This document shows, in pieces, positions 44,861 to 53,573 of a DNA stretch of 64,000 nucleotides. Below the pieces are notes generated by a model that did not search any database, was not told where the DNA came from, and saw nothing but the letters and a program-made list of their open reading frames with translations. Made by a program: the position numbers and the translations under genes. Location of the stretch: positions 2,108,001 to 2,172,000 of the forward strand of contig NZ_CP094358.1 in the NCBI RefSeq assembly GCF_022807975.1. The letters are read 5' to 3'. This DNA comes from Abyssalbus ytuae (lineage in GTDB: Bacteria; Bacteroidota; Bacteroidia; Flavobacteriales; Flavobacteriaceae). Numbering within the stretch: position 1 is the first letter of the stretch; each line of letters opens with the position of its first letter.

Positions 44861-46159
44861 ATGAAAATCTCAGTAATAGGAACAGGTTATGTAGGTTTGG
44901 TAACCGGAACATGTCTGGCGGAAACAGGCAATGAAGTACTTTGTGTAGATATAGATGAAAATAAAGTTAAGCGTATGCAGAATGGTGAAGTGCCCATTTA
45001 CGAGCCTCATCTGGATGTGCTTTTTGAAAGAAATATAAAAGCCGAAAGGTTAAAATTCACTACTTCTTTAGAGGAAGGGCTAAGTCATGGAGATATTATT
45101 TTCCTGGCATTGCCAACACCCGAAGATGAAGATGGCTCTGCCGATTTACGATATGTTTTGGGTGTTGCCGGTGAAATAGGGAAGCTTATATCAGACTATA
45201 AAGTGATAGTGGATAAAAGTACGGTGCCTGTGGGTACTGCAGACAGGGTGAAGGAGACCATTGCTCAAAATGCAAAAGTAGATTTTGATGTAGTTTCCAA
45301 TCCTGAGTTTTTACGGGAAGGTTTTGCTGTGGACGACTTTTTAAAACCCGAGAGAATAGTGATCGGTTCAAGCTCCGAAAAGGCAATTAAACTTATGGAA
45401 AAACTTTATAAGCCGTTTGTAAGATCCGGAAACCCCATTCTTGTGATGGACGAAAAGTCTGCCGAACTTACCAAATATGCGGCCAATTCATTTTTAGCTA
45501 CAAAAATTACCTTTATGAATGAGATTGCTAATTTTTGTGAGAAAGTGGGAGCAAATGTAGATAAAGTCCGCATTGGTATGGGAACCGATTCCCGCATCGG
45601 AAAAAGATTTCTTTTCCCCGGTATCGGTTACGGAGGTTCATGTTTTCCAAAAGATGTAAAGGCATTACACAAATCGGGAAAAGATGCCGAATTTAATTTC
45701 CAGATACTAGAGTCGGTTTTAAATGTGAATGCAAAACAAAAACTTGCTTTAATACCAAAAATAGAATCTTATTTTAATGAAGATATAAAAGACAAACATT
45801 TTGCCGTATGGGGCCTGGCTTTTAAACCTGAAACTGATGATATAAGGGAAGCTCCAGCCCTTGATGTGATAAATTCATTGTTACAAAAAGGAGCTACTGT
45901 AACTGCTTTTGACCCTGAAGCCATGGAAAATGTCCAAAGAAAACTGGGAGACAAAATAAAGTATGCAACTTCCATGTATGATGCTTTAAAAGGGACTGAT
46001 GCTTTGATAATTTGTACGGAGTGGAGTATTTTCAGAACACCAAACCTGAATAAAATTAAGGATGAATTAAAAAACCCTGCTATTTTTGACGGGAGAAACC
46101 TATATGATATTGAAGAACTTAAAGAAAACGGCTTCGATTATTTTTCTATAGGGAGATAA
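44861..46159 (+). CDS. ugd: UDP-glucose 6-dehydrogenase
   Basis: Oxidises UDP-glucose twice to UDP-glucuronate using NAD. It is 432 aa with the N-terminal Rossmann motif GTGYVGLVTG at 7-16, the central STVPVGTADRV, and the catalytic Cys in GYGGSCFPKD. AFKPETDDIREAPAL in the C-terminal domain is diagnostic. Supplies glucuronate to the polymer and is the substrate maker for the UDP-xylose synthase gene two positions downstream. The hairpin immediately after its stop probably ends the transcript. Confidence 0.96.
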   Translation: MKISVIGTGYVGLVTGTCLAETGNEVLCVDIDENKVKRMQNGEVPIYEPHLDVLFERNIKAERLKFTTSLEEGLSHGDIIFLALPTPEDEDGSADLRYVLGVAGEIGKLISDYKVIVDKSTVPVGTADRVKETIAQNAKVDFDVVSNPEFLREGFAVDDFLKPERIVIGSSSEKAIKLMEKLYKPFVRSGNPILVMDEKSAELTKYAANSFLATKITFMNEIANFCEKVGANVDKVRIGMGTDSRIGKRFLFPGIGYGGSCFPKDVKALHKSGKDAEFNFQILESVLNVNAKQKLALIPKIESYFNEDIKDKHFAVWGLAFKPETDDIREAPALDVINSLLQKGATVTAFDPEAMENVQRKLGDKIKYATSMYDALKGTDALIICTEWSIFRTPNLNKIKDELKNPAIFDGRNLYDIEELKENGFDYFSIGR

Positions 46160-46167
46160 AAAGAAAT

Positions 46168-46214
46168 AATTCCCATACAATTTCGGAATCGGATTCCGAA
46201 ATTGTATGGGAATT
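46168..46214. repeat. Perfect 23-bp inverted repeat after ugd
   Basis: Left arm 46168-46190 and right arm 46192-46214 are exact reverse complements around a single G. The core is TTTCGGAATC-G-GATTCCGAAA flanked by ATACAA/TTGTAT. It starts 8 bp after the ugd stop and is followed by a T-rich stretch, so it can act as a terminator for ugd. Its right end touches the TATTTTTG element of the DUF4143 gene, so an operator role is also possible. Confidence 0.9.
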
Positions 46215-46216
46215 TG

Positions 46217-46224
46217 TATTTTTG
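46217..46224 (+). promoter_or_regulatory. -7-like element directly before the DUF4143 gene
   Basis: TATTTTTG fits TAnnTTTG but is only 3 bp before the ATG, so the transcript would be leaderless. It overlaps the T-tract after the hairpin and may be chance. Confidence 0.35.
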
Positions 46225-46227
46225 AAT

Positions 46228-47385
46228 ATGTTTTTACGAAAGGCACATTCGGAATTAGTAAAACTGGCTCAACAATATAAAGCGGTAGTTGTCATCGGGC
46301 CAAGACAATCAGGAAAAACTACTCTTGTAAAGTCTGTTTTTAAAGGAAAACCATATGTTAATTTAGAAAATCCGGATATTCGGAATTTTGCTTTAGAAGA
46401 CCCGAGAGGCTTCCTGAATCAATTTTCAAAAGCCGGGGCAATTCTGGACGAAGCACAACGGACACCTCAACTGTTTTCGTATTTACAACAAATATTAGAT
46501 GAGAAAAAAGAAGGGGCACAATTCGTTATTACAGGTTCTAACAATTTTTTGCTACAACAAAATGTATCTCAAAGCTTGGCAGGCCGTGTCGGTTATTTAA
46601 CATTGCTGCCTTTTTCTTTAGAAGAATTGGGAGATGATGCTCCAAAAACTATAAATGACCTGTTATTTAAAGGATTCTATCCTCCTCTTTATGATAAATC
46701 TTTTGAAATAGATAAATGGTTCAATAATTATATCAGAACTTATTTGGAAAAAGATGTAAGACAATTAAAGAACATTGATAATTTAATTGTTTTTGAACGT
46801 TTTTTAAGGTTATGTGTAGGGAGGATAGGACAACTTCTTAATAAAAATGCCTTAGCCATTGAAGTGGGTGTTGACAGCAAAACCATTGAATCCTGGATTA
46901 GTGTGCTGGAAGCCAGTTTTGTGGTTTTCAGGTTAAAACCCCATCATAAAAACTTTAATAAAAGACTGGTAAAAATGCCAAAATTATATTTTTATGATGT
47001 AGGGCTTGCCAGTGCTTTGTTAGGTTTACACGATGCAAATCAATGGGAATTACATCCCTTTAAAGGAAACCTTTTTGAAAACATGATTATTACGGAACTT
47101 TTAAAAAACAGATTTAATAGAGGATTACCTAATAATCTTTATTTTTGGAGAGACAGTGCAGGTCATGAAATAGATATTCTTGTTGACAATTTCAATGAGT
47201 TTATGCCAATTGAGGTAAAAGCAGGTAAAACCATTACGAATGAATATTTTAAAGGCGTAAATTATTGGAATAATTTAACAGGATTTAAAGGCGGGAAAAT
47301 TATTTATGGAGGAGAGATATATCAAAAACGAAGTAATGATATAGAAGTGATTCCTTACGCAGAGTTGAACAAAACAGATATTTAA
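46228..47385 (+). CDS. AAA ATPase with DUF4143 domain
   Basis: About 385 aa. The N-terminal AAA_14 domain has Walker A GPRQSGKTT (24-32) and Walker B ILDEAQ, then VITGSNNFLL as sensor 1. The C-terminal DUF4143 domain ends with EIDILVDN and PIEVKAG, a D...ExK pattern like PD-(D/E)XK nuclease-fold domains. The family is common and patchily distributed in bacteria and archaea, often as isolated accessory genes, and its function is not established. It separates ugd from uxs, two genes for consecutive reactions, so it is probably an insertion. ATG 46228 is preferred over TTG 46222. Confidence 0.9.
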   Translation: MFLRKAHSELVKLAQQYKAVVVIGPRQSGKTTLVKSVFKGKPYVNLENPDIRNFALEDPRGFLNQFSKAGAILDEAQRTPQLFSYLQQILDEKKEGAQFVITGSNNFLLQQNVSQSLAGRVGYLTLLPFSLEELGDDAPKTINDLLFKGFYPPLYDKSFEIDKWFNNYIRTYLEKDVRQLKNIDNLIVFERFLRLCVGRIGQLLNKNALAIEVGVDSKTIESWISVLEASFVVFRLKPHHKNFNKRLVKMPKLYFYDVGLASALLGLHDANQWELHPFKGNLFENMIITELLKNRFNRGLPNNLYFWRDSAGHEIDILVDNFNEFMPIEVKAGKTITNEYFKGVNYWNNLTGFKGGKIIYGGEIYQKRSNDIEVIPYAELNKTDI

Positions 47386-47388
47386 GAT

Positions 47389-48369
47389 TTGAAAAAAGTA
47401 TTAATTACAGGGGCAGCAGGTTTTTTGGGCTCGCATTTATGCGACAGGTTTATAAGGGAAGGATTTTGTGTTATCGGAATGGATAACCTTATCACAGGCG
47501 ACCTTAAAAATATTGAGCATCTTTTCAGGTTAAAGGAATTTGAATTTTATCATCACGATGTTACAAAGTTTGTGCATGTTCCCGGAAATCTGGATTACAT
47601 CCTTCATTTTGCTTCACCTGCAAGCCCTATCGATTATCTTAAAATTCCTATAAAAACACTTAAAGTAGGTGCATTAGGCACTCATAATCTGTTAGGGTTG
47701 GCAAAAGAAAAAAAATCCAGGATACTGGTTGCATCAACGTCCGAAGTATATGGTGATCCTTTAGTACATCCTCAAAATGAAGATTATTATGGTAATGTGA
47801 GTCCGGTAGGTCCCCGGGGGGTATATGACGAAGCTAAAAGGTTTCTCGAAGCCATTACAATGGCATATCACAGGTCTCATGGCCTGGAAACCCGGATAGC
47901 TCGTATTTTCAATACCTATGGCCCCCGCATGCGTTTAAACGACGGGAGGGTTGTTCCTGCTTTTATAGGGCAGGCTCTCAGAGGGGAAAACCTGACTATT
48001 TTTGGTGACGGATTACAAACCCGTTCTTTTTGCTATGTAGACGATCAGGTAGAAGGTATTTACAGGTTACTGATGAGTGATTATGTATACCCGGTAAACA
48101 TAGGAAACCCTGATGAAATAACTATTAAAGAATTTGCCGAAGAGATCATTAAACTAACGGATACAGAACAGAAAATTATTTATAAGCCCCTTCCGAAGGA
48201 TGACCCCCTTCAAAGACAGCCTGATATAACCAGGGCAAAAGAAATACTTGGATGGGAACCTAAAGTGTCAAGGAAAGAAGGAATGAAAAAAACCCTGGAA
48301 TATTTTAAAAGCCTGTCGGAAGAAGATTTATATAAAAGTGCACATAAAGATTTTACTTCTTATCTATAA
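47389..48369 (+). CDS. uxs: UDP-glucuronate decarboxylase (UDP-xylose synthase)
   Basis: NAD-dependent SDR enzyme converting UDP-glucuronate to UDP-xylose, 326 aa. [11 protein letters not shown] is the Rossmann motif, [13 protein letters not shown] the family signature, STSEVYGDP and YDEAKRFLE hold the active-site Ser/Tyr/Lys, and [15 protein letters not shown] is diagnostic for Uxs. Start is a TTG 3 bp after the previous stop, giving [15 protein letters not shown]. Together with ugd it supplies UDP-xylose for the polysaccharide. Confidence 0.94.
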   Translation: MKKVLITGAAGFLGSHLCDRFIREGFCVIGMDNLITGDLKNIEHLFRLKEFEFYHHDVTKFVHVPGNLDYILHFASPASPIDYLKIPIKTLKVGALGTHNLLGLAKEKKSRILVASTSEVYGDPLVHPQNEDYYGNVSPVGPRGVYDEAKRFLEAITMAYHRSHGLETRIARIFNTYGPRMRLNDGRVVPAFIGQALRGENLTIFGDGLQTRSFCYVDDQVEGIYRLLMSDYVYPVNIGNPDEITIKEFAEEIIKLTDTEQKIIYKPLPKDDPLQRQPDITRAKEILGWEPKVSRKEGMKKTLEYFKSLSEEDLYKSAHKDFTSYL

Positions 48370-48421
48370 TAAAAAATCAGGTGGTAAGTTGTATATTTAG
48401 AGTTGTATAAAAAGGAAAATT

Positions 48422-48604
48422 ATGTTAACCAAGGCTAAATTAAAGGAACAAATAGAAAGTTTTCCGGAAAAATTCTCATTGGATGAACTTATAGAAAGGT
48501 TGATTCTTGTTGAAAAAATTGAGGCGGGAATTTTTCAATCTGAAACAGGCCAGACAATATCCGATACGGAATTGGATAAAGAAATTGAAAAATGGTTCAA
48601 ATAA
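48422..48604 (+). CDS. Type II antitoxin, cognate to ParE-like toxin
   Basis: A 60-aa acidic protein (ESFPEKFSLDELIERLILVE, ETGQTISDTELDKEIEKWF) with the shape of small antitoxins next to RelE/ParE toxins. The C-terminal half should wrap the toxin. No DNA-binding motif can be named with certainty. It overlaps the toxin gene by 13 bp, the usual coupled arrangement. The pair sits between uxs and an O-antigen ligase gene. Confidence 0.75.
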   Translation: MLTKAKLKEQIESFPEKFSLDELIERLILVEKIEAGIFQSETGQTISDTELDKEIEKWFK

Positions 48605-48888
48605 ATTGGACCGTACAATCAGTAAATGATTTAAAAAGTATTGCTGATTATATATCCGTAGATTCTGTTAAATATGCTAAACTTCAAATAATTAGGATAA
48701 AAACAAGAACTTTTATTCTAAAATCCCAATCTCACGCAGGAAAAATAGTTCCTGAAATAAATAAAAGTAACATTCGGGAATTAATAGAAGGGAACTATCG
48801 GATTATCTATAAAATAGTTTCTGAACAACAAGTAGATATATTAGCCGTACATCATTCATCAAGGGATTTATTACGAAGAAAAATTTAG
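48592..48888 (+). CDS. RelE/ParE family toxin
   Basis: A 98-aa basic protein of the ParE/RelE superfamily. WTVQSVNDLKSIADYI is the N-terminal helix pair, and IRELIEGNYRIIYKI followed by VDILAVHHSSRDL is the signature C-terminal sheet of ParE toxins. ParE members inhibit DNA gyrase and RelE members cut mRNA on the ribosome. The HHSSRDL ending fits the ParE group better. It starts within the 3' end of the antitoxin gene. Confidence 0.86.
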   Translation: MVQINWTVQSVNDLKSIADYISVDSVKYAKLQIIRIKTRTFILKSQSHAGKIVPEINKSNIRELIEGNYRIIYKIVSEQQVDILAVHHSSRDLLRRKI

Positions 48889-48920
48889 TTACCCTATTAT
48901 AAAACCCACCATATTGAAAT

Positions 48921-50234
48921 TTGGAATTAATAGAAAAGATATCAGAACTAAAAGAAATGTTTTATAAAGACGAAAACAACAGCTATGTTCTGAATGTTTT
49001 TTGGAATAGTTTATTTATTGCTTTCCTTCTAATGCCGCTGGGAATTAACATGCCCACCCCCTTTTTTATTATTGCTGTTATAACAGGGATCATTAATATA
49101 TTTAAATCCAAAAAGAATTTTATTGCCGATAATAAAGTATTGCTTCTCTTTCCTTTTTATTTTCTATTGATGGCCATCAGCCTTATTTATACCGAAAATA
49201 TTCCGGATGGGGTTGCCCTGTTACAGCGTTCATTAACATTACTGTTTTTTCCTGTTATTTTTCTTTTTGTAAAAGAAGATGCATTAACCGTCCGAAAGCT
49301 TTTCGATTTTTTGTTATGGGGGTTGATAGTTTCATTTTTTATAAACTTGTCCCTGGCCGGGTACGATACCTTTATAGCGGTAACAAATGATGGTATTACA
49401 AATGACCATAGTCCGGAATCCTTTATTTTATCTCTTACAAGCGCATGGGATTATTTTATTAACACCGAGTTTTCCCGTTTAATAAACCCCAATTATGTTT
49501 CCATATACATATTACTGGTATTAAGTTATTATTTAAAAAAAGATGTCGCCTCCAAAACCCGCCTGGCAGTAGTGGTCATACTATTTATTTATCTTTTTCT
49601 TTCTGCTTCCATTGCCTCATACATTACCCTTTTAATCGTCTCTCTGCTGTTAATTTCTGATATAGCCGATAAAACCAAAAAACACACCACGCTTATCATC
49701 TTTTTTCTTGGTGCAATTGTATTTTTAAACAATCCGCATGTACTTAATTTTTATGAAGGCCCTGACAATACCATTCATGAGAAAGAATCTACTGAAGAAA
49801 CCTCTGAAAAATTAAGATTTTTGTCATGGGACGCCGGCTGGAAGTTAATGAGCCAATCACCTTTGCTGGGATATGGAATCGGGGATGCCAATAAGGAGTT
49901 AATAGAAAAATACAAGGAATTAAACTATACCCAAAATTATAAAAGAAGGTATAATGCCCATAACCAGTTTTTACAGACATGGCTACAAATGGGAATGCCC
50001 GGACTTATCACTTTGATAAGTATTTTTATTATCCTTGCTTACCGGATGAGGCGCAGCCGCAGCGAAATGTCTGTTTTTATAATTTTGTTCATATCACTCC
50101 TTTTCGAGTCTATGCTGGTAAGGTTTAACGGGATTGTATTTTTTTCGATAATAGTTCCTTTACTTTTAAAAAAGAGAAGCATCCTAAGTAGTAAGATAAT
50201 ACGTAACGAAACTGTTTTTACCGATAGAATTTAA
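48921..50234 (+). CDS. O-antigen ligase family protein (second copy in locus)
   Basis: A 437-aa polytopic membrane protein with about eleven helices. SWDAGWKLMSQSPLLGYGIG, the large loop before it, and YNAHNQFLQTWLQMGMPGLI match the Wzy_C/WaaL family, with the conserved His in AHNQF. Its role could be polymerisation or ligation. The start is given as TTG 48921 (MELIEKISELKE). ATG 48957 is an equally possible start. Less AT-rich than the 40.6-kb ligase gene and closer to the flanking genes in composition, so it may belong to the ancestral locus. Confidence 0.84.
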   Translation: MELIEKISELKEMFYKDENNSYVLNVFWNSLFIAFLLMPLGINMPTPFFIIAVITGIINIFKSKKNFIADNKVLLLFPFYFLLMAISLIYTENIPDGVALLQRSLTLLFFPVIFLFVKEDALTVRKLFDFLLWGLIVSFFINLSLAGYDTFIAVTNDGITNDHSPESFILSLTSAWDYFINTEFSRLINPNYVSIYILLVLSYYLKKDVASKTRLAVVVILFIYLFLSASIASYITLLIVSLLLISDIADKTKKHTTLIIFFLGAIVFLNNPHVLNFYEGPDNTIHEKESTEETSEKLRFLSWDAGWKLMSQSPLLGYGIGDANKELIEKYKELNYTQNYKRRYNAHNQFLQTWLQMGMPGLITLISIFIILAYRMRRSRSEMSVFIILFISLLFESMLVRFNGIVFFSIIVPLLLKKRSILSSKIIRNETVFTDRI

Positions 50235-50274
50235 ATTACTTTTTGAATAATTAGTTTGAAAGTAGTGAAAGGAT

Positions 50275-50282
50275 TATTTTTG
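50275..50282 (+). promoter_or_regulatory. -7 promoter element of purD
   Basis: TATTTTTG matches TAnnTTTG, 30 bp before the ATG, with a TTTG (50255-50258) 16 bp upstream as -33 box. Confidence 0.55.
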
Positions 50283-50312
50283 ATGCTTTAAATTTACAAA
50301 CCACCAAATAAT

Positions 50313-51584
50313 ATGAATATTTTAGTACTTGGTTCTGGAGGAAGAGAACATACCTTTGCCTGGAAACTTGCTCAAAGTAAAAAAATCAATAAGCTTTTTG
50401 TAGCCCCCGGTAATGCAGGAACGGCTGCTATAGCTACCAATGTTAATATAAGCGCAACAAATTTTAACGCTGTAAAAGAGCTTGTACTAAAAGAAAACAT
50501 CAACATGGTGGTGGTAGGTCCTGAAGATCCCCTGGTACAAGGCATTCATGATTTTTTCCTTGAAGACAACCAATTAAAAAACATTCCTGTTATAGGCCCC
50601 GCTAAAAAGGGGGCACAATTAGAAGGAAGCAAGGAATTTGCAAAACAGTTTATGGCAAAGCATAACATCCCTACTGCTGCCTATCAAAGTTTTACTGCAC
50701 AAACTGTTGAGGCAGGATATGCTTTTCTTGAAACCTTAAATTCACCCTATGTTCTGAAAGCCGATGGCCTGGCTGCAGGCAAAGGAGTTTTGATCATTAA
50801 TGACCTTAATGAAGCCAAAGCAGAGTTAAAAAGTATGCTGGTAGATGCCAAATTTGGAGATGCCAGTTCTAAAGTGGTGATAGAAGAATTTTTAAGCGGT
50901 ATAGAGCTGAGTGTTTTTGTTTTAACCGATGGCAAAAATTATATCACCCTGCCTACGGCAAAAGATTATAAACGAATTGGTGAAAAAGACACAGGCCTTA
51001 ACACCGGAGGTATGGGAGCGGTATCGCCCGTGCCCTTTGCCGATGAGGTTTTTATGAATAAAATTGAAGAACGCATTGTAAAACCTACCGTTAAGGGCTT
51101 ACAGGAAGATAATATTCCTTATAAAGGCTTTGTTTTCATCGGGCTTATTAAAGTAAATGACAATCCGTATGTAATTGAATACAATGTAAGGATGGGCGAT
51201 CCCGAAACCGAAGTCGTACTACCCCGTGTTAAAAATGATTTGGTTGAGCTATTTGAAGCCACTGCCGGCCAAAACCTTAATACAATAAAACTCGAAATTG
51301 ATGAGCGTTACGCCACAACAGTAGTGGTGGTATCAGGAGGATATCCGGAAGCTTATGAAAAAGGAAAAGAAATGTCAGGACTTGAAAATATAGGAGAATC
51401 TATAGTATTTCATGCGGGAACCAAATATGACAATGGGAAAGTAGTGACCAACGGAGGAAGAGTATTGGCAATTACTTCGTATGAGGAAGATTTTCGTGAG
51501 GCACTAAAAAAATCTTATCGAAGCATAGAAAAATTAAACTTCGATAAGATGTATTACAGAAAAGATATTGGCTTTGACTTATAA
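50313..51584 (+). CDS. purD: Phosphoribosylamine-glycine ligase
   Basis: GAR synthetase, the second step of purine synthesis, joining glycine to phosphoribosylamine with ATP. It is 423 aa with an ATP-grasp fold. The N-terminal GSGGREHTFAWKL, GPEDPLVQGI and the ATP-grasp LKADGLAAGKGV are diagnostic, and NVRMGDPETEVVLPR holds the metal ligands. It is convergent with the DUF6341 gene, and the last 6 bp of both coding sequences overlap. Confidence 0.97.
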   Translation: MNILVLGSGGREHTFAWKLAQSKKINKLFVAPGNAGTAAIATNVNISATNFNAVKELVLKENINMVVVGPEDPLVQGIHDFFLEDNQLKNIPVIGPAKKGAQLEGSKEFAKQFMAKHNIPTAAYQSFTAQTVEAGYAFLETLNSPYVLKADGLAAGKGVLIINDLNEAKAELKSMLVDAKFGDASSKVVIEEFLSGIELSVFVLTDGKNYITLPTAKDYKRIGEKDTGLNTGGMGAVSPVPFADEVFMNKIEERIVKPTVKGLQEDNIPYKGFVFIGLIKVNDNPYVIEYNVRMGDPETEVVLPRVKNDLVELFEATAGQNLNTIKLEIDERYATTVVVVSGGYPEAYEKGKEMSGLENIGESIVFHAGTKYDNGKVVTNGGRVLAITSYEEDFREALKKSYRSIEKLNFDKMYYRKDIGFDL

Positions 51585-51800
51585 ATAAGAATGAGCCGTA
51601 ACATCTTTGTTTTCTTCGTTGTTATCGTTAAATTTTTTAAGTTGTAACACCCAATATACCATGGCTACTGCACCTATAATAAAGAAAATCCAGTTAATGA
51701 TATTTGCTCCCCACCAACTGTGCATTGAACGGAATGCGTCATAGGGAATAAATAAAATTTCTTCAAATAAATACTGAATACCTTCAAAAAAATCTTTCAT
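51579..51800 (-). CDS. DUF6341 family small membrane protein
   Basis: A 73-aa protein with one central transmembrane helix (NWIFFIIGAVAMVYWVL), a conserved N-terminal MKDFFEGIQYLFEEILFIPYDAFR and a C-terminal polar tail ending KDVTAHSYL. From memory it is the Flavobacteriia family DUF6341, found beside purD and the DUF6427 gene. Function is unknown. The promoter element TAGTTTTG lies 30-37 bp upstream on the minus strand. Its end overlaps the end of purD. Confidence 0.82.
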   Translation of the reverse strand: MKDFFEGIQYLFEEILFIPYDAFRSMHSWWGANIINWIFFIIGAVAMVYWVLQLKKFNDNNEENKDVTAHSYL

Positions 51801-51829
51801 CTGTAAATATTGTTCTTAATTTTATGCCA

Positions 51830-51837
51830 CAAAACTA
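51830..51837 (-). promoter_or_regulatory. -7 promoter element of the DUF6341 gene
   Basis: Minus strand reads TAGTTTTG, matching TAnnTTTG, 30 bp before the start codon. Confidence 0.5.
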
Positions 51838-51903
51838 CATAAATTTTGTATAGTTTTAGAAAAAAGGATTTATAAATCTTTCACCCCTTTATTTTAAATA
51901 AGT

Positions 51904-52827
51904 ATGATAACTACCGTTTTTGGAAAGACAAGGCCTGTAAATTTTATTTTTTTAGTGGCCTTTTTATTTTTGTTTTTCTTTGGAGTACACATTTTTATTT
52001 TAAATACAGAAGTTAATGTATGGTCCCTTTTGCGCATGGCAGGGATATTTGTTTTAATCCTGTTTAGCCTATTCCTTTCTAATTTTATCAGTAAAAAAAA
52101 CGGATTAACAAAAGATAACACCTATGTAGTTTTACTTTTTGTACTGGCTTTATGTTTTTTCCCTTATACATTTGACAACACTAATATTATAATTTCCAAT
52201 GTTTTTGTTTTGCTGGCCCTTAGAAGGATCATAAGTTTAAAAACATACTACCATGTAAAGATTAAAATTTTTGATGCCTCCCTGTGGCTGTGTATTGCAA
52301 CAATATTTTATGGTTGGGCCATACTGTTTTTCTTCCTTGTATACGTAGCTATTTTGCACTATGGGTTAGGAGATTTAAGAAACTGGTTAATACCTGTTAT
52401 AGCTGTTGTACTTGTTGGTGTTTTTATATCATCATTTTATTTTTTGTTTGACAGATGGGAGGAGCTTTCACAGGTTTTAAATTTTCATATAGAATTAAAG
52501 ATCGAGAAATATGCCGATTTAAAACACCTTATCCCTTTTCTATACATACTGGGAATGGGAGGACTTTCATCCTTTTCGTATTTTACAAACATTAAAGCCA
52601 AACTTTCAGAGCAACAATCATTAATACTGCTGGTATTGGTTGCATTTTTTATCAGTGTATTTATTTCGTTATTATCTGTAGATGAAGATACTTCAGAATT
52701 TATATTTATAGCCTTTCCGCTGGCAGTAATGACCGCAAATTATATTGAAATCATTGAAAAAAAATGGTTCAAAGAATTTTTGTTATGGACCTTTGTGGCA
52801 ATGCCGTTTGTAATATTATGGCTGTAA
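51904..52827 (+). CDS. DUF6427 family membrane protein
   Basis: A 307-aa integral membrane protein with about nine or ten helices (for example VNFIFLVAFLFLFFFGVHIF, FVLLALRRIISL, LWLCIATIFYGWAILFFFLV). From memory it belongs to the Flavobacteriia family DUF6427, function unknown. It is divergent from the DUF6341 gene with 103 bp between starts and is followed 7 bp later by the end of upp on the other strand, with no visible terminator. Conserved neighbourhood suggests an envelope role, but nothing more specific can be said. Confidence 0.8.
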   Translation: MITTVFGKTRPVNFIFLVAFLFLFFFGVHIFILNTEVNVWSLLRMAGIFVLILFSLFLSNFISKKNGLTKDNTYVVLLFVLALCFFPYTFDNTNIIISNVFVLLALRRIISLKTYYHVKIKIFDASLWLCIATIFYGWAILFFFLVYVAILHYGLGDLRNWLIPVIAVVLVGVFISSFYFLFDRWEELSQVLNFHIELKIEKYADLKHLIPFLYILGMGGLSSFSYFTNIKAKLSEQQSLILLVLVAFFISVFISLLSVDEDTSEFIFIAFPLAVMTANYIEIIEKKWFKEFLLWTFVAMPFVILWL

Positions 52828-52834
52828 GGACACC

Positions 52835-53494
52835 TTATGACTGCTTCTTCATTCCGTAGGCCAAATCGCCTGCATCACCCAAACCGGGTACAATATATCC
52901 CCGTTGGTTTAATTCAGGATCTATATCCGCTATCCATAAATGGGTGTTGCCGGGAAAATGTTTATTAACATAATCTATTCCTTCTCTTGCCCCTACTACA
53001 GATACCAAATGAATTTCTTCCGGCTTTCCCATGCTTTTTAAAGCTTCAAAAGTAGAAACCAAGGATTGTCCCGTTGCCAGCATAGGATCGGCTAGAATTA
53101 AAGTTTTATTTTCCAAAGAAGGCGAAGCGAGGTATTCCACAATAATTTCAAAAACCTCTCCCCCGTTTTTATGATGCCTGTAGGCAGAAATAAAAGAATT
53201 TTCAGCATCGTCAAAATAGTTTAACAGCCCTTGGTGTAAAGGTAACCCCGCCCTTAAAACCGAACATAAAACAATATTTGCTTTGTTTACCGCCACGTTT
53301 TTTTCTCCCAGGGGCGTAGTAACTGCTATATTTTTATATGGAAGGCTCTTACTAAGTTCGTAGGCCAGAATCTCGCCTATACGTTCAATGTTTCTCCTGA
53401 ATCTCAACCGGTCTTTTTGAATAGTAACATCCCTTATTTCTGCTAAAAATTTATTTAATACAGAGTTTTGTCCGGCAATATGATGAATTTTCAT
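52835..53494 (-). CDS. upp: Uracil phosphoribosyltransferase
   Basis: Pyrimidine salvage enzyme converting uracil and PRPP to UMP, 219 aa. The PRPP-binding motif LADPMLATGQSLVS is present. LCSVLRAGLPLHQGLL and the C-terminal YIVPGLGDAGDLAYG, which binds uracil, are diagnostic. Start at 53494 gives a typical N-terminus (MKIHHIAGQNSVLNKFLAEI). Convergent with the DUF6427 gene. Confidence 0.95.
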   Translation of the reverse strand: MKIHHIAGQNSVLNKFLAEIRDVTIQKDRLRFRRNIERIGEILAYELSKSLPYKNIAVTTPLGEKNVAVNKANIVLCSVLRAGLPLHQGLLNYFDDAENSFISAYRHHKNGGEVFEIIVEYLASPSLENKTLILADPMLATGQSLVSTFEALKSMGKPEEIHLVSVVGAREGIDYVNKHFPGNTHLWIADIDPELNQRGYIVPGLGDAGDLAYGMKKQS

Positions 53495-53545
53495 TTTTAA
53501 GAAGTTTTGTAAATCAGGATTCTCCCAAAAGTAATTAATTAAAAG

Positions 53546-53553
53546 TATATTTG
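53546..53553 (+). promoter_or_regulatory. -7 promoter element of the DUF4254 operon
   Basis: TATATTTG matches TAnnTTTG, 20 bp before the chosen start. Confidence 0.55.
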
Positions 53554-53573
53554 CATTGATTAAAATCAGAGAT

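Noticed and set aside
46228-47385. Transposase or part of an insertion sequence
   Set aside because: No transposase motif, and the inverted repeat is at one end only.
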